Assembly (NCBI RefSeq): GCF_900142605.1
Contig: NZ_FRBL01000006.1
Coordinates: 248,001 to 312,000, forward strand
DNA from: Chitinophaga jiangningensis
GTDB lineage: Bacteria; Bacteroidota; Bacteroidia; Chitinophagales; Chitinophagaceae
Length of the DNA: 64,000 nucleotides
Direction of reading: 5' to 3'
The position numbers and the translations under genes are program-made. Each line of letters opens with the position of its first letter. Position 1 is the stretch's first letter. The notes beneath the pieces were generated by a model. That model made no database searches, was not told the origin of the DNA, and saw only the letters and a program-made list of their open reading frames with translations. This document shows, one piece after another, positions 33,176-44,039 of the stretch.

Positions 33176-34513
33176 ATGTTCAAAAAAATATTGATTGCTA
33201 ACCGTGGAGAGATTGCCCTCCGTATTATCCGTACCTGTAAGGAAATGGGTATTAAAACGGTGGCAGTATATTCCACAGCAGATAAAGACAGCCTGCACGT
33301 GAAGTTTGCAGATGAGGCGGTTTGTATCGGAAAGCCGCAGAGCAGCGAGTCGTATCTGAATATCCCTCACCTGATGGCAGCAGCGGAGATCACCAACGCT
33401 GATGCGATCCACCCTGGTTACGGCTTCCTGGCTGAAAACGCCCGTTTTGCTGAGATCTGCGGTGAGCACGGCATCAAATTTATCGGCCCTACTCCGGAGA
33501 TGATCCGCAAAATGGGTGATAAAATGACTGCGAAAGAAACCATGATTGCTGCCGGTGTTCCTGTAATTCCGGGATCTGAAGGTTTGCTCAAAGATGTGGC
33601 AGAAGCTAAGATGCTGGCCAATAAAATGGGTTACCCTGTAATCATGAAAGCTACTGCCGGCGGTGGTGGTAAAGGTATGCGTGTAGTTTGGGAAGAAGCT
33701 GAACTGGAGAATGCTTACAATATGGCTAAGAATGAAGCCCGTGCTTCATTTAACAACGACGGTATCTACATGGAGAAATTCGTGGAAGAGCCTCGCCACA
33801 TTGAAATCCAGGTAGCAGGCGACCAGTACGGTAAAGTATGTCACCTTTCTGAAAGGGATTGCTCTATCCAGCGTCGTCACCAGAAACTGGTAGAAGAATC
33901 ACCTTCTCCTTTCATGACACCTGAACTGCGTGAAAAAATGGGTGCTGCAGCTATCGCTGCCGCCAGCGCTATCAACTACGAAAGCGTTGGTACCATTGAG
34001 TTCCTGGTGGATAAACACCGTAACTTCTACTTCATGGAAATGAACACCCGTATCCAGGTAGAACACTGTGTAACCGAAGAAGTAATCAACTTCGATCTGA
34101 TTAAAGAACAAATCAAAATCGCAGCTGGTATTCCTATCTCCGGTAAAAACTATACTCCGCAGATGCACGCTATTGAGTGCCGTATCAATGCGGAAGATCC
34201 ATACAACGATTTCCGTCCGTCTCCGGGAAGAATCACTACCCTGCATATTCCTGGCGGTCACGGTGTACGTGTGGATTCACACATCTATGCCGGTTACGTT
34301 ATTCCTCCTTTCTACGATTCCATGGTGGCTAAAATCATCGCGGTGGCACAAACCCGTGAAGAAGCCATCAATACTATGGAGCGCGCCCTGAGCGAGTTTG
34401 TAATCGAAGGAGTTAAAACTACCATTCCTTTCCATCAGCAACTGATGAAGAACGAAGACTTCCGTAAAGGTAACTTTACCACGAAGTTTATTGAGTCTTT
34501 CAAGATGCAGTAA
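33176..34513 (+). CDS. accC: Acetyl-CoA carboxylase biotin carboxylase subunit
   Basis: ATP-grasp enzyme that carboxylates the biotin of AccB using bicarbonate and ATP. The 445-residue protein has the N-terminal domain (MFKKILIANRGEIALRIIRT), the central ATP-grasp domain with the glycine-rich loop GGGGKGMR (162-169), the catalytic segment MEMNTRIQVEHCVTEE and the C-terminal domain. The length is right for a free-standing subunit. It lies in the efp-accB-accC operon and ends in a strong terminator. Confidence 0.98.
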   Translation: MFKKILIANRGEIALRIIRTCKEMGIKTVAVYSTADKDSLHVKFADEAVCIGKPQSSESYLNIPHLMAAAEITNADAIHPGYGFLAENARFAEICGEHGIKFIGPTPEMIRKMGDKMTAKETMIAAGVPVIPGSEGLLKDVAEAKMLANKMGYPVIMKATAGGGGKGMRVVWEEAELENAYNMAKNEARASFNNDGIYMEKFVEEPRHIEIQVAGDQYGKVCHLSERDCSIQRRHQKLVEESPSPFMTPELREKMGAAAIAAASAINYESVGTIEFLVDKHRNFYFMEMNTRIQVEHCVTEEVINFDLIKEQIKIAAGIPISGKNYTPQMHAIECRINAEDPYNDFRPSPGRITTLHIPGGHGVRVDSHIYAGYVIPPFYDSMVAKIIAVAQTREEAINTMERALSEFVIEGVKTTIPFHQQLMKNEDFRKGNFTTKFIESFKMQ

Positions 34514-34534
34514 GGAAATGAAGACATATAAAGG

Positions 34535-34562
34535 AAAGGCCGCCAGTGGCGGCCTTTTTTTG
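34535..34562 (+). terminator. Terminator of efp-accB-accC
   Basis: AAAGGCCGCC (34535-34544) pairs with GGCGGCCTTT (34548-34557) around AGT and is followed by a T-run. A canonical intrinsic terminator 22 bases after accC. Confidence 0.93.
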
Positions 34563-34574
34563 TGAGTTTAAAAA

Positions 34575-34595
34575 AGGGCCGCCAACGGCGACCCT
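34575..34595 (-). terminator. Terminator of the Spy-like gene
   Basis: AGGGCCGCC and GGCGACCCT pair around AAC. The single C-A mismatch on the plus strand becomes a G-U pair in minus-strand RNA, and a run of five T residues follows on that strand. It lies 28 bases after the Spy-like stop and back to back with the accC terminator. Confidence 0.8.
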
Positions 34596-34622
34596 CTTAC
34601 AATCAACTAGCAACTTTATCCA

Positions 34623-35288
34623 TTACTTCGCGGTACTATCCGCAGCTTTATCATCTTTGTTGAAATCCTTTTTAGCTCCTTTGTGATGGCCATGTTTGTG
34701 GTGTTTACCCTTTTCATTTGCCATGGCCTGATACTGCTGGTATTGATCAGCGGAGAGCACAGATTTCACCTGCGCATCTTTTTCCTGGTGCAGGGCTTTT
34801 AATTTAGCCAGCTGATCTTGTTTGGCAGCGGTGCTGTCCTGCCGGATCGCTTTGACTTTAGACTTGAAATCCTTGTGGATAGCCTGCATTTTCGCGGTTT
34901 GGTCATCAGAGAGTTTTAAGGAAGCTAATGCCTTTTTGCCCCTGGTGCTGTCGCTGCGGTGCATATTTTTCTGATGCATATCCGCCATTTTATGCTTCAT
35001 GGCGGTGTGTTGCTGCTGCCATTTGGCGGTTTGGTCGGGGGTGAGTACCGACTTCACCTTTGCTTCCCTGGCGTTGCTGAGCGCCTGCATTTTAGATTTC
35101 TTGTCAGCCGGAGACAGTGTTGTATCCTTCCGTACCTGTTGGGCATCTTTAAAGAAGGATTGGTTTATGTCTTTCAGCTTTGTTTGCTGTTCTGAAGTCA
35201 GGTTTAATTGCTTAGTCCTGCTGGAATCCTGTGCCGTGGCTGGAATGGCTGCCGCCATTAAGCAGATCATTAGTAAGTTCTTAAGCAT
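34623..35288 (-). CDS. Exported Spy/CpxP-like helical protein with His-rich tail
   Basis: A 221-residue periplasmic protein with a signal peptide (MLKNLLMICLMAAAIPATAQ). It is built of two similar halves, each with an LTSEQQTKLKDIN-like segment (LNLTSEQQ; LKLSDDQTAKMQ) and a VKSVLTPDQ/VKSVLSADQ segment. This is the LTxxQ pattern of Spy/CpxP-type periplasmic chaperones or metal sensors. The tail has GKHHKHGHHKG, a plausible metal-binding stretch. It is almost all helical and highly charged. The role is inferred from the repeats only, and no partner genes adjoin. Confidence 0.72.
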   Translation of the reverse strand: MLKNLLMICLMAAAIPATAQDSSRTKQLNLTSEQQTKLKDINQSFFKDAQQVRKDTTLSPADKKSKMQALSNAREAKVKSVLTPDQTAKWQQQHTAMKHKMADMHQKNMHRSDSTRGKKALASLKLSDDQTAKMQAIHKDFKSKVKAIRQDSTAAKQDQLAKLKALHQEKDAQVKSVLSADQYQQYQAMANEKGKHHKHGHHKGAKKDFNKDDKAADSTAK

Positions 35289-35371
35289 AATAGGTTGTTT
35301 TAGGGTTAGACCTGTGCGGGATTCCGGGGTTTAAATAGGAAATGTTTAAGATTTTGTAAAGTTTAGTTAAG
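35289..35371. other. Short spacer upstream of the Spy-like gene
   Basis: Leader region of the minus-strand Spy-like gene. No clear TAnnTTTG element was seen and no coding sequence is apparent. Confidence 0.4.
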
Positions 35372-35573
35372 ACGACCCCTCTCCATCGCCTTCGGCGATG
35401 GAGAGGGGTCGTGCGGGCCGGCGGCCCGCTCCCGCTCCCTTAGTGCTTGTAGCATCCATAGCACCTGTAAAACCTGTAGCACCTGTAACACCTGTAGCAC
35501 CTGTATTGCTTGTAGCACTTGTAGCGGCCATGGCTCCCGAAATTGCTATAGTCGCATAAGCAGCCCTATTCAT
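35367..35573 (-). CDS. Doubtful small ORF with collagen-like Gly-X-Thr repeat
   Basis: A 68-codon open frame overlapping the end of the YD-repeat lipoprotein gene by 8 bases. It starts MNRAAYATIAISGAMAA and contains five collagen-like triplets (GAT, GVT, GAT, GFT, GAM), encoded by the 9-bp tandem repeat. It then reads through both hairpins of element C, which makes it doubtful as a real gene. No ribosome-binding site or family is recognised. The tandem repeat alone may explain the open frame. Confidence 0.2.
   Translation of the reverse strand: MNRAAYATIAISGAMAATSATSNTGATGVTGATGFTGAMDATSTKGAGAGRRPARPLSIAEGDGEGSS
35372..35429. repeat. Paired triloop hairpin element, copy C
   Basis: Hairpin 1: 35372-35390 with 35394-35412 (19 bp, TTC loop, i.e. 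GAA on the other strand). Hairpin 2: 35413-35419 with 35423-35429 (7 bp, GGC loop). It lies downstream of the YD-repeat lipoprotein gene, beyond a 9-bp tandem repeat. Confidence 0.8.
35451..35533. repeat. Degenerate 9-bp tandem repeat
   Basis: Units close to TGTAGCACC (TGTAACACC, TGTAGCACC, TGTATTGCT, TGTAGCACT and so on) run in tandem through this stretch. On the minus strand they read ACAGGTGCT, encoding Gly-Ala-Thr in one frame. It lies between the lipoprotein stop and the paired hairpin element C. Confidence 0.7.
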
Positions 35574-36333
35574 ATACTATTTTAGAATTGGACAAGGGAA
35601 TATCATAAAGGAAAACATCATTGAGATAGTTATCCACACCGGGTGTTTGGATAGGTAGCTTAAAGTCGTTGTAAGTAGCGGTAGTAAAGGGATTATTAAC
35701 GCTGTAATCGTGGCTGATCAGCTGCCATACCGGATGTAGCCTGCGTGGATTCACGTTATTATCCCAAATCGTATAGGTGTTGAGGTTACCATTGGAATTA
35801 TAGGTGAAATGATAGGTATCATGGCCAGGGAAAGATCCTCCTCTTTCAACTTCCAGTCTAATGATTCTATCCTGGTTATCATAAAAATAGGAGGTTTTAC
35901 CGATCAGGCCATAAACATTATAAGGCGGAGCGGGAAAGAAAACATCCTCATTTACGCCTGCGTAAACGTATACAGAGTCAGCTATTACTCTGTTGTTCGC
36001 ATCGTAAAAGAATTTACGTGCAAACTCGGTGAAATCGCCACCAGCTTCATATTCACTGACATAAGTATATAATCTGCCTTTAGCATCGTAATTAAACCGG
36101 ATGTTAGGTTTGCCGGTACCTACCTTGTTACGGATAATGCGGGTAGGATTACCTTTCTTGTCGTAGTAAAAGGTCAGGGTATCCGGCTCGAAATCCAGCT
36201 TGGAGAAATTAATTACCTGTTTGATACGGTGTTTCCTGTGTTCTAACGGGTACGGATAGTGGTGATCTTTTTTGCAGGAAAACAGTACCACCAATACTGG
36301 CAACAGGAGCGGAAGGAGAAAATTTTTTCTCAT
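35566..36333 (-). CDS. YD-repeat-containing lipoprotein
   Basis: A 255-residue lipoprotein with lipobox LFSC (Cys20) followed by KKDHHYPYP. The body carries repeated YD/RHS-like units, each with an aromatic-rich Y-D-x-x-G/N pattern: FYYDKKGNPTRI, NYDAKGRLYTYV, FYDANNRVIADS, FYDNQDRIIRLE and TYNSNGNLNTYT. Such proteins are common on Bacteroidota cell surfaces, and their function is mostly unknown. It is too short to be a toxin-carrying Rhs protein. A 260-bp gene-free leader lies upstream. Confidence 0.8.
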   Translation of the reverse strand: MRKNFLLPLLLPVLVVLFSCKKDHHYPYPLEHRKHRIKQVINFSKLDFEPDTLTFYYDKKGNPTRIIRNKVGTGKPNIRFNYDAKGRLYTYVSEYEAGGDFTEFARKFFYDANNRVIADSVYVYAGVNEDVFFPAPPYNVYGLIGKTSYFYDNQDRIIRLEVERGGSFPGHDTYHFTYNSNGNLNTYTIWDNNVNPRRLHPVWQLISHDYSVNNPFTTATYNDFKLPIQTPGVDNYLNDVFLYDIPLSNSKIVYE

Positions 36334-36541
36334 AAAAAATCAGTTGAGGGGTGAAAAAATGATTGACGCAGGCTACAAAGGGTATGGGTAAAATGAGAGG
36401 TGGATTCGGTATAAGGTTTTAGCAAGATATTATGGAAGCCGGGAAAAATAGCAGCGGAAATAATGGTTTTTTCAGGGGGATAGTGGGGATAAGAAAGGGT
36501 AAAAACAGCTTTGGGAAGTTGACATCTCTCTAAAAAAACAA

Positions 36542-36565
36542 AGCCCCGGATGAAAATCCGGGGCT
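36542..36565 (-). terminator. Terminator of the glutamine synthetase gene
   Basis: AGCCCCGGAT (36542-36551) pairs perfectly with ATCCGGGGCT (36556-36565) around GAAA, with a run of seven T residues on the minus strand, 28 bases after the stop. Confidence 0.93.
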
Positions 36566-36593
36566 AATCATACACCAAAACAATCTTACGGTT

Positions 36594-38783
<2,190 letters not shown>

Positions 38784-39253
38784 GCTGTAATTAATTTTAC
38801 ACAAAAGAACATAATAACACCGGTAAATGCAATAAAATTGTTCACTTTAACCAAAAAATTACATTTTGGGTCTAAAAAAGCTGCTTATTTTTCCATTTGG
38901 TCAAAAAAAAGATGCTTGTTGAGTCTGAAACTGATAAATTAAAAAATTATTAATATAATAAGCACTTGCATATCTTATGTGAAAATATTTCTATCTCATA
39001 CCCATGGCAGGTTTCGGAGTGGAGACTGGGAGAAAAGTATATTATGGATCATAGGGGATTTTATTGTTTGGGTTCTAAGTGAGGGCCTTCGGCCCTCACT
39101 TAGAACCTCATTTTGGAGCGGGCCACCGGCCCGCTCCAAAATGAGAACAGATGAGAAACAAGTGCGTGGGACAGGTATGTTTCACTTTGGCAGTTGTATG
39201 AAAATCATGTAATTTGTATTACCCATTATTCACTCGTTTTATATCTTATTCGT
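38784..39253. other. Divergent intergenic region glnN/purL
   Basis: A 470-bp gene-free stretch holding both promoters and the paired hairpin element D (39071-39148). The part next to glnN is AT-rich. Only poor -7 matches were seen for either gene. Confidence 0.5.
39071..39148. repeat. Paired triloop hairpin element, copy D
   Basis: Hairpin 1: 39071-39087 with 39091-39107 (17 bp, TTC loop). Hairpin 2: 39107-39124 with 39128-39145 (18 bp, ACC loop). AGAAC follows hairpin 2 (39144-39148) as it ends hairpin 1, so the first arm could pair with either. This copy lies between divergent genes, about 105 bp before purL, so it is not at a gene end. Confidence 0.85.
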
Positions 39254-41455
39254 ATGCAAACTACCGTAGAAATTGCTGAACAGTTGGGACTTACCGCTGA
39301 CGAGTTTGAAAGAATTAAATCCACGTTAGGCCGAACCCCAAACTTTACGGAACTAAGTATGTACGCCGCCATGTGGAGCGAACACTGCAGTTACAAAAAT
39401 TCCATCGTATGGCTTAAGACACTCACCCGCGAAGGTGATCACCTGCCTGTGAAAGCCGGAGAAGAAAACGCCGGACTGGTGGACATAGGAGAAGGCAACG
39501 CCGTTGTATTCAAAATAGAATCGCACAACCACCCCTCCGCCATCGAACCATTTCAGGGTGCCGCCACCGGTGTAGGAGGTATCCATCGCGATATATTTAC
39601 CATGGGTGCACGCCCTATCGCCACGCTTAACTCCCTGCGCTTCGGTAACATCAACAACAATAAATCCAAGGACATTATAAAAGGAGTGGTTGCCGGCATC
39701 AGCCACTATGGAAAAGATTTTGGCGTGCCCACTGTAGGCGGTGAAATCTATTTTGAAAGCAACTACCTGAGCAATCCGCTGGTAAATGTCATGAGTGTAG
39801 GCGTAGTAAAAACAGGTCAAACCATTTCTGCTACTGCTTATGGAGATGGTAACCCCGTGTTTGTTGTGGGCGGCGTTACCGGCAAAGATGGTATCGGCGG
39901 GGCCGTTTTCGCATCGGCGGATATTACTGAAGATAGTGCGGAAGACCTGCCGGAAGTACAGCAAAGCAACCCTGCCCTCGGCAAAAGGCTGATGGAGGCC
40001 TGCCTGGAACTGGCACCTGCCAAAGCACTCATCGGCATGCAGGACATCGGCGCCGCCGGCATCACCTGCTGCGCCGCTGAAATGAGCGCCAAAGGCGAGC
40101 ATGGTATGGTGCTGCAACTGGAAAAAGTACCCACCCGCCACCCAAACATGCGCGCCTGGGAAATCCTGCTCAGCGAAAGCCAGGAACGTATGCTCATGGT
40201 AGTGAAAAAAGGACAGGAACAAACCGTTATCGACATCTTCTCCAAATGGGAACTGCACTGCGCCCAGATAGGACACGTTACCGCCGATAAAACGCTGAAA
40301 TGCTACCTGAACGAAACGCTGGAAGCAGACGTTCCGGCCGCCTCCCTGGTGCCAGGCGGCGGCGCACCGCAATACCACCGCGCCTATACCGTGCCTACCT
40401 ACTTCGAAAAAATAAGACCTTTCGATATCCAGTTTATCCCAGATACGGATAACCCGCAGTTTGTTGCGGAAAGGATGATCGCGCAGCCTAACATCGCCTC
40501 CAAACGCTGGATTTATAACCAGTACAACGGCGGTGCCACAGCCCCCAGCGATGCAGCCATCATACCGCTGACCGGTACAGATAAATCACTGGCCGTTACT
40601 ACCGACTGCAACAGCCGCTACGTATACGCTGACCCGCATCAGGGCGCGCAAATAGCCGTGGCAGAAGCAGCCCGCAACATCGTTTGCTCCGGTGCTGAAC
40701 CACTGGCCATTTCCAACTGCCTCAACTTCGGTAATCCATACGATCCGGAAGTTTATTACCAGTTCGTATATGCCTTGAAAGGTATCACGGAGGCCTGCCG
40801 GAAATTCAATACGCCCATCACCGGTGGCAACGTCAGCTTCTATAACCAGTCGCCCGACGGTGCCATTTACCCCACCCCGGTGATCGGTATGCTGGGCATC
40901 CTCGAAAATCAGGATGCACTGCTCACCCAGGGTTTCAAGCATGAGGGCGACCTGATATACCTCCTCGGCCGCAGCCGCAATGATATCAGCAGCTCTGAAT
41001 ATCTCCATAAAATCATTGGCATTGAATACAGTCCGGTACCTCACTTTAATATAGAAGAAGAACTGCACCTCCAAAGAGCTGTTTCCAAACTCAACAAGGC
41101 TGGGGTATTGCAGTCCGCCCATGATGTAAGTGAAGGTGGCTTGTTTATCTCAGTATTCGAAAGCGCCATTCCAAACGGCCTGGGCTTCGAAATTCATACA
41201 AACGATAACTTCCGCACGGATGCATTCCTGTTCGGCGAAAGCCAGAGCCGTGTAATTGTATCTATCCGTCCGGAGGACAAGGAGAAATTTGATGCCGTGA
41301 TCCATGCCATCATTGACGCCACAGAAGTATCTGTACGCGCTGAAAAAATTGGCGTGGTAAAAGGAGATACGATCGTTGTAGATAAGGAGGTATGGGGTAA
41401 GGTAGCTGAATGGAAAAGAATCTATAACACTGCAGTAGAAGAACACCTGAAGTAA
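39254..41455 (+). CDS. purL: Phosphoribosylformylglycinamidine synthase subunit PurL
   Basis: Converts FGAR to FGAM in purine synthesis, using ammonia supplied by PurQ with PurS. The 733-residue size is that of the small PurL, which needs separate PurQ and PurS; neither is adjacent. Motifs include FKIESHNHPSAIEPFQGAAT, GVGGIHRDIFTMGARPIA, PTVGGEIYFE and GGNVSFYNQSPDGAIYPTPV. The frame is open from 39194, but MQTTVEIAEQLGL at 39254 is the normal N-terminus. Confidence 0.96.
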   Translation: MQTTVEIAEQLGLTADEFERIKSTLGRTPNFTELSMYAAMWSEHCSYKNSIVWLKTLTREGDHLPVKAGEENAGLVDIGEGNAVVFKIESHNHPSAIEPFQGAATGVGGIHRDIFTMGARPIATLNSLRFGNINNNKSKDIIKGVVAGISHYGKDFGVPTVGGEIYFESNYLSNPLVNVMSVGVVKTGQTISATAYGDGNPVFVVGGVTGKDGIGGAVFASADITEDSAEDLPEVQQSNPALGKRLMEACLELAPAKALIGMQDIGAAGITCCAAEMSAKGEHGMVLQLEKVPTRHPNMRAWEILLSESQERMLMVVKKGQEQTVIDIFSKWELHCAQIGHVTADKTLKCYLNETLEADVPAASLVPGGGAPQYHRAYTVPTYFEKIRPFDIQFIPDTDNPQFVAERMIAQPNIASKRWIYNQYNGGATAPSDAAIIPLTGTDKSLAVTTDCNSRYVYADPHQGAQIAVAEAARNIVCSGAEPLAISNCLNFGNPYDPEVYYQFVYALKGITEACRKFNTPITGGNVSFYNQSPDGAIYPTPVIGMLGILENQDALLTQGFKHEGDLIYLLGRSRNDISSSEYLHKIIGIEYSPVPHFNIEEELHLQRAVSKLNKAGVLQSAHDVSEGGLFISVFESAIPNGLGFEIHTNDNFRTDAFLFGESQSRVIVSIRPEDKEKFDAVIHAIIDATEVSVRAEKIGVVKGDTIVVDKEVWGKVAEWKRIYNTAVEEHLK

Positions 41456-41582
41456 CCGGAGGTATAGGGGAAATTAATGCCTGGAAGCGGGAGCAGTACC
41501 CTGCCGGTTTTCACAGCATAAAATGTGCAGGAACTTCCGATTTTTCACCTGCAGCCCTGATGTCTTCCTAAAAAATAAAAGC

Positions 41583-41612
41583 AAAAGCCCACCGCGTATG
41601 CGATGGGCTTTT
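41583..41612. terminator. Terminator between purL and the TonB receptor
   Basis: AAAAGCCCA (41583-41591) pairs with TGGGCTTTT (41604-41612), with T-rich sequence to the right and A-rich to the left, so it can serve both convergent genes. The minus-strand receptor stop is only 7 bases away. Confidence 0.75.
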
Positions 41613-41618
41613 ACTTTT

Positions 41619-43943
41619 TTAGAACCTGTAATTCAGGCCGAGGTTAAATCTTGCGCCGGCACCTTTAATATAGCTGTCGGTTACCACGCGGGATTGCGCC
41701 AATACGGGGTAGTAGTCAGCATTCAGCAGGTTGTCGACCCCTAAACGCAGGGTAGTAGCCTTGTTGAAATGGAAAGCGGTATACAGGTTTACCAGATTGA
41801 AGCTGCTCACAGGACCGGTACCCAGGTCCCAGTCGCCTTTGGCATTTGGAGAAAAACGCTGACGGGTACCGCTGTAGATGTAATACACACCGAGATCCAG
41901 CTTTTCACGAACAGGTGAATAGTTCACGTTTACGGTCGCTTTATCAGGCGTGATGCGACTTCCAGGCAGGTATACCTTGCCGGTAGCTGTTTCTTTTTTA
42001 CCTTCTACATGGGAGTAGGAAGCGTTTACCGTGAGGTTAGGGAGGAACTGGTAACCGGCGGTAAACTCAAAGCCTTTGATGCGCTCAGGCGCGCGTTCAG
42101 GAGTAGCTACGCCATTGATATCTACCAGGCTGCTACCGAGGTTGGAAGTACTGATGAAGTAGGCACCGCTGGCATTAAATTTTCCGATGTTACTGTTGAA
42201 GCCTGCTTCGTAGTTATTGGTGATGATTGCGTCTGTTTGGATAGAACCGTTTACACTGGCGCCCCCAGGAACATCTTTGGCCAGGCGCAAAGTACGTCCG
42301 AGGTCATAAAGACTAAAGCTCTGCGAGAAGCTGATGAATGGATTGAAATAATCGAAACGGGTGTAACGTAGGCCGGCGTTATAGGTAAGTGCATCGTAAG
42401 GCAGGTTGCCGCCCTTCACGTTTACACCACCAGCGTAGTTACCGAATTTAATGGTTGTGAAGTCCGGAATATCGAGCGATACATTTTCGTAACGCACACC
42501 TGCTTTCAGCAGGAAGTCCTTGAATATGTAGGCTTTCAGCTGTGCATAAGGCGCATAGTTTTTCATATCCATTTTAGGTACAAACCTGCGACCGTCTACC
42601 AATGGCTGCTCTGTTACGTCGTTGAGTACATCCACACCGTAGGTGATATCACCGTTCAGGTTAGGGCTGATATTCAGCAGGGTATTGAAGTTGGCGCGAA
42701 TACCTTTTTTACGGGAAGTAATGGCAGAGTTGCCGCCGCCCTGGTAGAAATCGGAATATTCAAAGACGGTATAGAAGTCCTGGTAGTAGATATTCACATC
42801 CAGTGAAGTATTTCTGAAAATATGTTTGTTGGTATAGGTAAGGTAGGCGTTGTGATTATACGGCGTACCCTGTTTTGCACCTGGTAATGTGCCCAATACC
42901 CCGATGATAGGGCTTTCGCCGAATTTACCGCCAGAGTTGATATAGGTTGAATTTTGCATGGTGCGGTAGTAGTTATACATCACTTCGATACGGTTATTAT
43001 CGTTGATGTTATAGCCTACTTTGGCAAATGCGTTGATGTTTTCATTTTGTGCGAGGGATTGGAAAGGAGCGATGACTTCTCCTTTGGCATCTTTATACAC
43101 CCCTGTTTGTTCGTAGGTGCCGCTTACCACGTAATCAAATTTATGGAGTGTACCGGTGAGTGTTTGTGAAACACGGCCGCCCATGCTGTTAGCGGCGCTG
43201 GTGAGGGAGCCGGCTGTACTTACATCTGTGGTGCCACTGATTTTTTTGTCGCTGGCTGCTTTTTTTGTGATGAAGTTGATGATACCACCATCGGCACCGT
43301 TGCCGTAGATGGCGGTGGCACCTTTGATTACTTCTACTCTTTCGATTACGGATACATCGATGCTGCGCATGTCCTTATCGCCGTTGCGGAGTGGGGTGGA
43401 TTGCGGGATACCGTCGATCATGATGAGCATGCTGCGGCCACGGAGGGTTTCGCCCTTTTTAGTGGCGGTGTTGGTACCGAGGGTAAGGCCTGGTACGTTG
43501 AGGCCCAGCAGCTGGTTGATGTCGGTGGTGATGGCGCTTTGCTCCTGTAATTGTTTGGCGGTGATGACGGTAATGGAGCTGGGTACTGTACCGATGGTTT
43601 CTTTATTACGTCCGGCGGTTACCACTACTTCCCCGAGGCCTACTTTGGCGTTGTCGATCTGGAAGTTGAGGGTAATGTTGTCGTTATTCAGTACCACTTC
43701 TTTTTCTATTGTCGTGTAGCCGATACCGGTAGCAATCAGTTTATAGCTGCCTGGTTTTACATCGCGGATGGTAAAGGATCCGTCAGTATTAGTGATAGCG
43801 TGTTTTTGGGTGCCGGCCAGGTATATGCGGAGTCCGGGTACGGCATTGTTGGTGCTGTCCTGGATTTTTCCGGAGATATTTTGTGCCGCGAGTTGTAAGG
43901 TCGCGAGTAACAGTGCAAGGCTAAAAGAAACGATCTTCTTCAT
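41619..43943 (-). CDS. TonB-dependent siderophore-type outer-membrane receptor
   Basis: A 774-residue outer-membrane importer. A signal peptide (1-20) is followed by a carboxypeptidase-regulatory-like domain (about 22-100), the plug (about 115-225; VVVTAGRNKETIGTVPSSIT, GNGADGGIINFITKKA) and a 22-strand barrel ending NLGLNYRF with the terminal Phe. There is no STN domain, so it does not use FecR-type signalling. The upstream PepSY-type membrane gene, 81 bp away on the same strand, points to ferric-siderophore uptake. The ligand is unknown. Confidence 0.93.
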   Translation of the reverse strand: MKKIVSFSLALLLATLQLAAQNISGKIQDSTNNAVPGLRIYLAGTQKHAITNTDGSFTIRDVKPGSYKLIATGIGYTTIEKEVVLNNDNITLNFQIDNAKVGLGEVVVTAGRNKETIGTVPSSITVITAKQLQEQSAITTDINQLLGLNVPGLTLGTNTATKKGETLRGRSMLIMIDGIPQSTPLRNGDKDMRSIDVSVIERVEVIKGATAIYGNGADGGIINFITKKAASDKKISGTTDVSTAGSLTSAANSMGGRVSQTLTGTLHKFDYVVSGTYEQTGVYKDAKGEVIAPFQSLAQNENINAFAKVGYNINDNNRIEVMYNYYRTMQNSTYINSGGKFGESPIIGVLGTLPGAKQGTPYNHNAYLTYTNKHIFRNTSLDVNIYYQDFYTVFEYSDFYQGGGNSAITSRKKGIRANFNTLLNISPNLNGDITYGVDVLNDVTEQPLVDGRRFVPKMDMKNYAPYAQLKAYIFKDFLLKAGVRYENVSLDIPDFTTIKFGNYAGGVNVKGGNLPYDALTYNAGLRYTRFDYFNPFISFSQSFSLYDLGRTLRLAKDVPGGASVNGSIQTDAIITNNYEAGFNSNIGKFNASGAYFISTSNLGSSLVDINGVATPERAPERIKGFEFTAGYQFLPNLTVNASYSHVEGKKETATGKVYLPGSRITPDKATVNVNYSPVREKLDLGVYYIYSGTRQRFSPNAKGDWDLGTGPVSSFNLVNLYTAFHFNKATTLRLGVDNLLNADYYPVLAQSRVVTDSYIKGAGARFNLGLNYRF

Positions 43944-43972
43944 TTGTATTATAGTTAATTACCTTTTTTGCA

Positions 43973-44039
43973 AAGGATGGTGTTTGTCTTTTTTTCTCGC
44001 AAAGCAGCATAAGCAGGTAAGCAGCTAAGGATGGTGTTT
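43973..44039. repeat. 13-bp direct repeat flanking the PepSY/receptor gap
   Basis: AAGGATGGTGTTT occurs at 43973-43985 and 44027-44039, 54 bases apart. The second copy encodes the last residues of the PepSY protein. It may mark a small duplication. Confidence 0.6.

Noticed and set aside
39194..39253. Longer N-terminus of PurL
   Set aside because: The 20 extra residues are hydrophobic and irregular; MQTTVEIAEQLGL is the normal PurL start.
43973..44039. 13-bp direct repeat as a mobile-element target duplication
   Set aside because: Only 54 bases separate the copies and nothing inside resembles an inserted element. It is more likely a small slippage duplication.
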